In this document: positions 17,998 through 33,700 of the stretch, piece after piece
Numbering within the stretch: position 1 is the first letter of the stretch
How the letters are laid out: each line of letters starts with the position of its first letter
Position numbers and translations under genes: made by a program
The notes under the pieces: model-generated
Seen by the model: the letters and a program-made list of their open reading frames with translations, nothing else
What the model was told of the DNA's origin: nothing
Databases searched by the model: none
NCBI RefSeq assembly: GCF_964340395.1
Contig: NC_135556.1
Coordinates: forward strand, 12,835,410-12,899,409
Origin: Glandiceps talaboti
Taxonomy: Eukaryota; Hemichordata; Enteropneusta; Spengelidae
DNA length: 64,000 bases
Direction: 5' to 3'

Positions 17998-18650
17998 TCA
18001 GTAAGAATACTTATTAAGAGCATTCCGCCATGAGCCAGCTTTTCTACCCCCCCTTGTTACAACAACTGATTCAGTCTGACTGACACAGTCACTTTCCTCA
18101 CTCTCACTGTCAAGGTCTCTCATTACAACATCATCTTCATCACTGTCATCTGGCCCACTTTCAACACAATATTTTGTTTTTGAAAGCTTTGCATTGTCAA
18201 CAACTGACTTTCGAAGACAGTCAGCCATAATGGCTTTCATTTTATCTTCTTTTTTCCCTTTCTTTGATAAGTTATGTCTTTCAAGGTATTTGTCCAATTC
18301 TTTAACTTTGAGTTTTGAAAGTGTTCCACTGAGAGTTAATGACAACCAATCTTACATTTCATATGTCAAAGCATCTTCCTCTTCCCTCTTCCTAAATCTG
18401 TCCGTCGATCTTATCTTTGCAGTCTGCTGCAGTGCCTCTAGATGGAGGACACACATCCTGACATGTTCTTCTGACACAGCTAATGTCTTAGCTATGTCAG
18501 ATATGGTTGCAGCTTGGTCACTCAGATATGCCAAACAAGCCAGAACTATAGTAAACATGGCCAAAGTTAATGAAGATCCAAGTGGAAGATTAATACGAGG
18601 TCAGTCTGTAATACCATCAGTGAAAATGACTTTCTTGCATAATTTTTGAA
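17998..18650 (-). pseudogene. fragment with HTH-like and SAP-like segments
   Basis: On the complement an interrupted reading frame first gives a helix-turn-helix-like stretch (TISDIAKTLAVSEEHVRMCV, about 18410-18510). Then comes a basic SAP-like helix pair (LKVKELDKYLERHNL then SKKGKKEDKMKAIM, about 18220-18320), followed by an acidic Ser/Asp/Glu segment and a GGRKAG end. It has no clear start, the frame is broken, and no splice structure that would rescue it was found. It may be a remnant of a transposon-borne or multicopy gene. No family was recognised. Confidence 0.4.
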
Positions 18651-19362
18651 TAGATAACTTGGTAGATTAATCTAGCAGATTCACCAATGTACATTTTGTA
18701 ACACTGTTATATGCACACAAAGAAAAAACCATTGAACTAATATATAAGAGTCTTAGACTTTAATACTTGAGTACTCCACATCATTGAGATGGAAAGACGT
18801 GTCGAACATCGTAGCGCATACATCCAGAGCTGCTGTACCCCCTACTATAGTACCCGGTGTCAACTTGGAATGGCATGCGCACCACTTGTCTCAAACTATC
18901 GTCCAACGCTGTAGCCAATCAAATGGCTACTCCAGAACTTGTGACCAATCAGGCTGGTCATGAAAATCCCACGAAACAAGATTACGTCATCTTGCCACTT
19001 ACATAATTTGTATCAAAATAATAATATCCTCTCCAGATCCAAGGCTCAACCTAGCTAGCTACATAGGCCATGGGCCATGCCAACAAAACAACATTTTTAC
19101 CCATTTCGAATCTGCTTTTGTTTCTACAAACTGCATAATGTGTAGAAATTAAAAATCTCACGCACTGTACTTGTCATACCGGTTTGCCATTGGTCGAGAC
19201 GCGTTCTACACAAAATGTCGTTTTTCATGTTCATGTGTTCCATCGCCCTATGTGACGTAATAGACGATCGTTTCACTGGTTTTGTGAAATGTTCCACTCT
19301 CGCGCTCCCAGTTTCCGGTCGAGTGCAGTGCGGCGTGGACGTGCAAGAAATTAGCCGTCATC

Positions 19363-21619
19363 ATGAAATCTTCTATCATATTGGGATTCATGGCCGTGGT
19401 TGTCATCTGTACAATTTTTCATCCAGTGAATGGAAACACTCTGAAGTCAAAAGGGTCTGTCCAAGATGAGCCCGTGCCCAAGGAGAAAGTTAGACCAGCA
19501 GTTGACTTCAATTCGGCACCTGTTCGAGACAGACCCGTCCCCAAGGAGAAAAAGAGACCAGATGTCGTCGACTCGGCACCTGTTCGAGACGAACCCGTCC
19601 CCAAGGAGAAAAAGAGACCAGATGTCGTCGACTTGGCACCTGTTCGAGACAGACCCGTCCCCAAGGAGAAAAAGAGACCAGATGTCGTCGACTCGGCACC
19701 TGTTCGAGACAGACCCGTCCCCAAGGAGAAAAAGAGACCAGATGTCGTCGACTCGGCACCTGTTCGAGACAGACCCGTCCCCAAGGAGAAGAAGAGGCCA
19801 GATGTCGTCGACTCGGCACCTGTTCGAGACGAACCTGTCCCCAAGGAGAAAAAGAGACCAGATGTCGTCGACTCGGCACCTGTTCGAGACGAACCCGTCC
19901 CCAAGGAGAAAAAGAGACCAGATGTCGTCGACTCGGCACCTGTTCGAGACGAACCCGTCCCCAAGGAGAAAAAGAGACCAGATGTCGTCGACTCGGCACC
20001 TGTTCGAGACGAACCTGTCCCCAAGGAGAAAAAGAGACCAGATGTCGTCGACTCGGCACCTGTTCGAGACGAACCCGTCCCCAAGGAGAAAAAGAGACCA
20101 GATGACGAGTATAACGTCGACTCGGCACCAGTTCGAGACGACGAGACGAATCTTAACTCCCGTCTTGCTTCTGAGTGTGGACAAGAACGGGTTGCCGGTG
20201 ATAGTGTAAGTTCAACTTCATTTATATACCGTGTCTACGGCGCCCGCTGTTGAGATACGCCGTTAGCTGGTCGTAACTCCTACTTGCCCGGAGAATATGG
20301 GGGCTACGATGTATCTTGACAGCTCCGTAAACAGGCTACTTCATTTCAAATAATTTAATAATTCAAATAATATACTTTATTTATATAATGACTGTGAACT
20401 TTAACTTTAAGGAGTGCAATATATAATAGACGCTTACTACAATGTTTTAACTTTTTTTTTTATTCTACCAGATTTGGCAATCTCAGGGAATCTGTGCAAG
20501 TGTGCATCAGGGAATACATTTTCATTTTAAACGAGTCTATACAGAGTAATTTCATGAATTTGGGGAAATATGATAACGAATTCAAAACCCTATTTATATC
20601 ATACCAGTATATTGATGGCGCAAATCGTGAGATCTGATTGGTCTAGACATCGAACTAGCGCGTCTAAAATTAAGCAATAAACCACCCCTGGGGATGGTAT
20701 ACCAAGAGGTTTTGACCAGTGAACGAAATATATATTAAGTTCACTGGTCAAAAACGAGTGGTATACCATTCCCAGGGGTGATTTATTGCTAATATAGTAA
20801 TATATTATACCAGTATATTGAAAATGTCGGAAACAAGATAAGACGCATCATTTTCTGGTTTCATTTGTGCTCCCATCCCTGCACGGACTACAACGTTCGT
20901 AGACGAACAGTGAGTGAACATTAAAATTTGGATGCGTGCCAACTGTGCATTATCGCTCATTTTAGACGTGCTAGTTCGATGTCTAGACCAATCAGATCTC
21001 TCCATTTGCGCCATCAATATACTGGTATAATATAATGAGCGATAATGCACAGTTGGCACGCGTCCAAATTTTGATGTTCACTGTTCGTCTAGAACGTTGT
21101 AGTCCGTGCAGGGATGGGGGCGCAAATGAAACCAGAAAATGTTGCGTCTTATCTTGTTTCCGATATTTTCAAAATGCTGGTATAATGTAATAGCGATAAA
21201 CCACCCCCTGGGAATGGTATACCACTCGGTTTTGACAAGTGAACTCAATATATATTTCCTTCACTAGTCAAAACCTCTTGGTATATACCATCCCCAGGGG
21301 TGGTTTATTGCTTAAATATATATTCGCAATAATTCCATAATGCATATTGGAACCACAACCGGTCTATTGTATTGATAATTATCTGTGTCCTGCATGGTGA
21401 AATCAGTATGTTGTGTGATGAATTTGAAACACAAGTAGTGTCATTTTACTTAAGCTAAGAAGTGTTTTTTTTAACCTGTCTTATACTTAGTGCACCCTAC
21501 CAAGACGTCCTTCTAGTGCTGCTGTGTATGAAGCCTGTTGCAGCACTTCTGAGGTACTGGCTTGTAAGAAACAAGAACATGGTGGTAGCCAATGTGTTGT
21601 AGTTAGAAATAGAACCTAA
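19363..21619 (+). CDS. secreted tandem-repeat protein with six-cysteine C-terminus (unrecognised)
   Basis: Two exons, 19363-20205 and 21491-21619, join in phase 0 (GATAGT|GTAAGT ... CTTAG|TGC) into 323 aa. Order: a hydrophobic signal peptide (residues 1-24, likely cut after PVNG), a short spacer, a degenerate unit, ten near-identical 20-residue units (SAPVRDEPVPKEKKRPDVVD, with R or E at position 7), an acidic linker, then a tail with cysteines spaced C-x9-C-x14-CC-x7-C-x9-C. The C-C-CC-C-C order is that of cystine-knot-like small secreted domains, though fold and function are unknown. The start has a good context (ATCATGA) and is the only frame with a signal peptide and a usable donor. Each unit holds Lys-Lys-Arg, a possible convertase site, but the following Pro would hinder cleavage. 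It could be a matrix, defence or peptide-precursor protein; none is shown. Confidence 0.75.
19511..20110 (+). repeat. 60-bp coding tandem array (10 units)
   Basis: Ten 60-bp units start at each TCGGCACCTGTTCGAGAC. They differ at only a handful of sites, such as AGA/GAA (Arg/Glu) after GAC, CCC/CCT, and one TCG/TTG. Because 60 is a multiple of three and the unit lacks stops in most frames, several frames on both strands remain open. Confidence 0.97.
20601..21312. mobile_element. nested fold-back elements in the intron of the secreted-protein gene
   Basis: Two copies (20673-20790 and 21192-21312) of a palindrome of about 120 bp begin AGC(A/G)ATAAACCACCCC and end GGGGTG(A/G)TTTATTGCT. Between and around them are longer inverted arms. 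A (20601-20670, ATTGATGGCGCAAAT...CTAGACATCGAACTAGC) is complementary to 20959-21030. B (20808-20957, AATGTCGGAAACAAGATAAG...GTGCCAACTGTGCATTATCG) is complementary to 21031-21185. The order is A-C-B-A'-B'-C. No transposase gene. Confidence 0.9.
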
Positions 21620-22270
21620 AGGTATAGCAAACATGATTTTTTTTTTGTAATTAGTTACACTTGCTGTAATGCACCATGTCTACCAACTTTTTGGCATATT
21701 TTCATGAGGGGACAGACAGACTCACAAAAATGGAATTTCTGATGTCAACGACAGCACAACAAAACGTGATTTAGATAGTTGAATGGTTGAGGGCGCTCTC
21801 AAGCATTGCCACTGGCTGAATGAACTTGGACTTGCCAGTAATTTACCAAGCAATACCAGCTGTCATGCGACACGACATGAGACATCGTCCAAATTCAAAC
21901 GATGACATCTCGAAGAAAAAAATTGCTTCGACTCTCGTTGCCAAATAAATTGATTTCCAGTTGCTCTTTGAAAAAACATTTGCTTTTTTTTCAAGTTTTG
22001 GTGGCCAAAAAAATCATCGTTGGCTCAAAATCCTTCAACCCCCAGATATCACATGGTTTACCCCTTATCAATTCGAAGATGCAGTCAAGACCCCCCCCCC
22101 CCCCCATGACACTAATCTTCTTTGTCTGTTTCTTCATCAGAAGCAATAAGTTGCAAGAGTCAAGGGCAGTGAAGAAAACCACAAAATGCTGCAATTGAAA
22201 TTGTGAACTTTAAACATCATCATGGCCTCTGTCAATAAACACCCTTATCAAAATAACACAATGTTGTGTC
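21620..22270. other. intergenic, probable 3' UTR of the secreted-protein gene
   Basis: No further exon seen. Includes short poly-C (about 22090-22104) and A/T runs. Confidence 0.45.
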
Positions 22271-22329
22271 TTGTGTGTACTAGTTATTGTCTGGCTTGAC
22301 ACGATTTTTTTAAATAAAAAAATGTTACA

Positions 22330-22500
22330 TTTGAATCCCAGTTCAGATTAGGATTAAAATCATGAAAAAAAAACCCAGTTGGCCTCATGAGTGAAAAAGT
22401 TGGTTGTGAACAAAAGAATAATCCTATGTAATCCTTATGTAATGCCACTGATAAGATAATACTAAAGAGAACCTGGGATTGAATCATGGGTCTTTAAGGG
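22330..22500. repeat. dispersed repeat (family C), copy 1
   Basis: GAATAATCCTATGTAATCCT, CCACTGATAA, ACCTGGGA and TGAATC...GG(C/T)(C/T)TTTAA occur in the same order at about 29175-29265. The neighbouring part (ATCAGGACCAACTT...CAACACCT) occurs at about 29015-29075 and 59385-59440. Confidence 0.6.
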
Positions 22501-22789
22501 TGTAGATCACCCAAAGGAAATATAGCCGTGTTAGTTAACTAAGATTGTTGTCAAGCCTGATAACGACAATCAAATGTTTCGTTCGTACTTACCACAAGCA
22601 AGCAAATGCATCAGTATTTTTCCAGGGGTTGTAGTATGATTTGACAATTTAGTGAATGAGGGCAAATGAATCATTGAGGTGGGGTTCTGTTGACCAAATT
22701 TATAGTCCAATAGGTCAATGAAGTTAGTGGTGGTGATACAGTGAGTGCCAGTAGTGCTGGTTGAGGGCGGTGGTGGTGGGGGTGGGGGT

Positions 22790-23165
22790 TCTGCGTCTCC
22801 TACTTGTTTGTAAGATATTCTCACATTTTGGAACTCATGTCAAAAGAATTTCAGGTGGTGGTATGTGTGTGTGTGTGTGTGGGGGGGGGGGTGTCTTATT
22901 GGTTTATCATTCTCATATTTTGAAATATACATCTCAAGTCAAAAGAACCCCAAGTGGTGGTTGGGAGGTGTCTATGTCTCCTCCTTTGTATCATATCATA
23001 TCATATCATATATCAAGAATTTATTATATTTTTAGGGACAATATTTTGAAACGCAAGTCCGAAGAACTTCAGATGGTGGTGTTAGGGGGTCTGTGTCTCA
23101 TTTGTATCATCACATTTTTAAATACATACCTTGAGTCAGAAAAAACATCACACAAATCTCCTTTA
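22790..23165. repeat. tandem repeat, about 105-bp unit, with GT and G runs
   Basis: Three to four copies of TTCTCACATTTTG, AACTCATGTCAAAAGAA, then CAGGTGGTGGT and GTGTCT...CTT. One copy has expanded a (GT)n(G)n tract (22866-22891) and another an ATCAT pentamer run (22990-23013). Confidence 0.65.
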
Positions 23166-23169
23166 ATGT

Positions 23170-24380
23170 AAAAAGGGTTTATTTCTCATATTTTTGGGGG
23201 ACAACTGCTAAAAACTCTGGTGCCATCTTGGATACTTTCCAATACTAACTTCTACCACAATATTTGTAGTTAACAAAACTAAACAAAAGAAGCACACATT
23301 GCCTTGAATAAAACTTACAAAAAAAATTGTCGTCCCTACATAAAAGTTATAACACACATAAAATATGTGCTTGAAAAGCTGACGAAACATATACATTACA
23401 GAGCAGTAGAATATTTTACTTAGACTGAGATATTAGCTGTTGTGTAAACACCTTTACTTGTGTTTAGCATCAATAATGATGAATCTTTCAGCCTAAACTC
23501 AATCTGATTAAAATCTGATGTATACAACTCAATTTCTTTATTTACCTTTAGGTCTTTCGATGACTGTGTTTTTCAATTTTGTTGTTCTGAGTGAGCACCT
23601 CTTTGTCACCGAATACCACAGGTGTTCACATTCAAATCTAATGTTTTGAGTTACCCACTATACCAATAAGAAGACGTTTTCATTTACATCTACAACTGAT
23701 GGGTGCAGTATCTCAGGATGTTCCGAGAGCTCAAGCACAGAGACTGGAGTGTCAACTGTAAGATGGATTTTGATTGGCTACATGTACGTGAGGGATTTGA
23801 ATGTGAACTTGTATTGTATTCAGTCAGATGGAACGAGGCACTCACTCTCAGAATGACAAAATTGAAAACAAACGACAATAAATGACGGATAGTGAGGTGA
23901 ATAAAGAATTAGAGGCATACTCACGAACTACATCTGATTTTAATCAGATGTAGTCTAAACTTGGCTGGGCAATTGCAAGAACTTGTTGTACAACTACAGT
24001 ACAAATGTATATGGTATTGTTTGAAAAACAAGAGTTTCCCTTCCACATACATTTCACATAGCTCATATCAAATGAAAGTACCCCAGTACTCTATTAATTA
24101 TATGACACAGGAAAACGGGATTCTGTTGGGTGAGAGAGCTAGAGGTGCTCCTGCAACAAGATTACACAACTGAATAGAGTTAAAAATTACATTGTCAATG
24201 TGTGAATGGCTGTGCTGACAAAGAAGTTCTCAAACTTGACTACGTCTGTAGGGAAGTCGTTTGATGGGAATTATAACCCCAAAGTTGACTATTAATGTCT
24301 CTGATCAGAATGTCATATGATGGGTATATATATAACTTGGCAGCATCTTTCCATTGAAAATCCGTTGTATTCCATGATAT
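23170..24380. other. intergenic and SMU1 3' UTR
   Basis: No gene seen. The part adjoining 24382 should be the SMU1 3' UTR on the complement. A small hairpin ACATCTGATT/AATCAGATGT lies at about 23930-23952. Confidence 0.45.
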
Positions 24381-24381
24381 C

Positions 24382-30518
<6,137 letters not shown>

Positions 30519-30744
30519 GTTGAATGTTCGTACCCTACCTCGTTCTAAAAATATTTTAAAACTATTTCAATGTTCACTTAAATTTTCTACTAAAGCTAAT
30601 AATTATATTATTCAATATTGAAAAATTACATAGTCGTTATCAAAATGTAACTATTTATTTTAACTTCAGGTAAATTATATATTTATATAAATCAGAAATA
30701 ATTTTAGTGCACGAGGTTGGAAATGTCCTCATTAAGTATTCAAA
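30519..30744. promoter_or_regulatory. short head-to-head gap SMU1/WDR61 (putative bidirectional promoter)
   Basis: Only about 226 bp separate the SMU1 start codon (complement) from the proposed WDR61 start codon. The gap is AT-rich, with no TATA box assigned. The call depends on the WDR61 first exon proposed at 30745-30747. Confidence 0.5.
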
Positions 30745-33700
30745 ATGGTGAGTATCGTAGCGATCACGCTTCGGATGTTGTTGTAATATTCAGTCGCAAA
30801 TGCATATTGTTTTCTTTTGTTGTTGCGATCTTTCTCCTTTTATCGAAACAGCTGACTGCGTTCTTTCTATTTCTGACAAATGATGCCGCTCTCAGTTCTC
30901 TATGTGATCGTAGTTACTGTGACTTCCGGTTTATTTACTGTTGACTGTTGTGTTGTTGTACCTTAGACATATCTACATGTAGGCCTAGTATGTAGTATGT
31001 CTGAGATACAAGCTTTTATTAGCACAGTGTGTCTATGCTTTGTTATAAGTGTAGAGCGAGTTGCTTCTCGGGTATCACTTGTGAAGACTGACTTTCTCAA
31101 GAATGTACATTTGTCTATTTAGTCCTGCTTGCAGACGAAGTAAGTCTGGTCTCGATTCTGCTAGATTCTGACATTGGAGGTACAATGTCTCATTCCTTCT
31201 CCCCTGATATTTAGAGTCATTGTCAGAATCGAGTCCCATATTCCGTCTGCAAGCAGGACTAGTAGTAACTTAGCAAGTGAAAAAAAGTATGCATTGTGTA
31301 AAATGTTATACATGTACTTTTTGTCAAGTTTTATTTCCCAAAATATATTGGACTTGCAGCTTTGTCACTTTTTGACTCAAGTTGTACTTGTATACTTACT
31401 TACCCATGTTATTCATTCCTATCATACTAACCAAGCTGTCTCAAACTCACTGAAAGACAAACTACTTTTCTGATAAACACTTTGTTAAAAGTAGAGTAAA
31501 ACATGGCACATCATTTGGTGAGTTAAGTTGTTTAACCAGTCTAGACATGGAGTGAATCCTCTGCATGAATCTGTACATCCATTGGATTAATAGTCCCTCA
31601 AACTAGTCGTGTGTGGTTGTTTCTGCAAAATGATGTTGTAGACCTGACCCACCCCTGTTGTTTATCCATACAGTGTGGTTTTTATATGATATGACATACA
31701 TCTATGGAAGGAACATCTACACAACGCCAAGTCCTGTTTGCACATGGAGTACAGAGATTAGGTTCTGATATTGTCCCTGTACAAAAGGATAGGAACAATA
31801 TCAGAATTGAGTCCATACTCTGTCTGCAAGTAGGGCTATCCAACTCTCCAGTAATCTGTCACTAATTACAAATGGTATACATGTTAAGTTAGTCTCTAAG
31901 GTGCACCAAGTGCTGGCACTTTATTAGTAATTACTGATGTGATGACTGATAGAGCAGTGTGACATGGTGTATCTTACAGACCAGTTTTGAAATATAGTTG
32001 ATGCAGTTATCTGTGTTATCACACACTGACCATGTGCTGTTTTCCTGCACATACCATATTACATCTATAAACAGTTAGATACCAAAATTGTGTACAGTAG
32101 TATGACAAGCAGGATTCTATTCACTCATTGATAGTGTAATTGTACAACCAAGTACAAGACTGCTTGTCAGTGAATTTATCTTCATATGACAAGAAATATA
32201 CCACTGTCAAGTCTCAAAAATTAATTAATTTCATTTTCCCAACTTTTAGTTTTTAGTGTACATAGAAATAGTACCCCCCCCCCCCCACCCCTGGTAGAAA
32301 GAGAATTAACGTCTCATTCTGTGTCTATCTTCTCTAAGAGTAACTACAAGTAATTCTCCATGAGATTAACGGTTGGGTGAACACCTACAGCCCTTCAATT
32401 GCTTATTTTGTGGAAAATTTTCTGAAATACTTTGTAACAGTTCTGATGTCAATATTGAATTTATAATTATAGCAAAAGTAAATTTGTGTTGTATTTTGAT
32501 AAGAGAAAAAAATGTTTATAGCACATGATTGTAAGAGTTTATGGACATTGATTTCAGTGGTTACAACTGCAACCTTCATCTTTATAATTATTTTCTCTTT
32601 TTAATCCAGTACACAGTTCAGTTTAAGCAGGAACAAGCCCATGAAGACAGTATCTGGAGTGTAGCCTGGGCTAGGAGTGAGAACGATGGCACGGAATACA
32701 TCGTCACTGGGTCGGTAGATGACTTGGTTAAAGTGTGGAAATGGTAAGTAGTATTGTAACCTACCTAAGTAAGATAAATCTGTTTTTATGCCAGGTTAGT
32801 TGAATAGCTATGCTAACTAGTTGATAATTGATTTTTGAGGATCCAAATTGGAAAAACAAAGAACAAACCAACAATTAAATAACACTGTATATTGTTCATC
32901 ATGGAAGCACTATGATTCATACACAAGTTCTCTTCTTTCACTTTTGATTGCGAAAACATGTTTTCGAACAAATCACTTCTTCAGTGTCTAACTGTATCTG
33001 ACAGAAAGATTAAGATCCATAGTAGATGGATCAAAGTGTCATTCATTTTTAATTTACCATTCCAAAGTATAGTAGTAATTATATATTACAGTATATATTA
33101 ATTATATATTAATTTACTGTGAACGACAAATCATTATTAGTTGCTAGAGTTTCTGTTCCTCATGTTGTAATTCATGTCTTGTATTTTTACACAGGGAGAA
33201 TGATCAGTTAGAATTGAAAAGTACGCTGGAAGGCCATCAACTTGGTGTGGTGTCAGTTGATATCAATCCTAGTGGCACTAGAATCCTTTTATCATAATTA
33301 ATCTACCATTTTTAACTTCCATAAGGCTAAGACCACAATTCTTTTTGTGGTCTGAGCGTAAGGGAAGGATAGTTTTGGATAGTATGGGGACGTCTGTCTC
33401 AGTGTATATGTCGGTGTCTGTCTGTGCTGTCCTTTTCTCAAAAATAGCTGGCTCAATTCCAACAAAATTTGGAATACATATTGTTCAGGGTAATCACCAG
33501 AAATGATGAGGTTTTATTAAATATTCTATGAATATTAATGAGATATTTGCATAAGTAAGGATTTTCAATAAATTGGCCATTGGTGATTCATAATCTACTG
33601 TTTGATTGGTTGTGAATATATTAGCCAATTAAATATAACTGAGAATTTATTACACTAGCAAAGTCATTAATAATGTGTGTAGAAGTCTTGACAAGTATTT

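Noticed and set aside
19419-20209. Four other long frames over the 60-bp array
   Set aside because: Their openness comes from the 60-bp period. Only the 19363 frame has a signal peptide and continues into a second exon.
33272-33280. U2-type donor GTGGCA for WDR61 exon 3
   Set aside because: Weak donor, removes three residues relative to human, and the same intron has a perfect U12 branch site.
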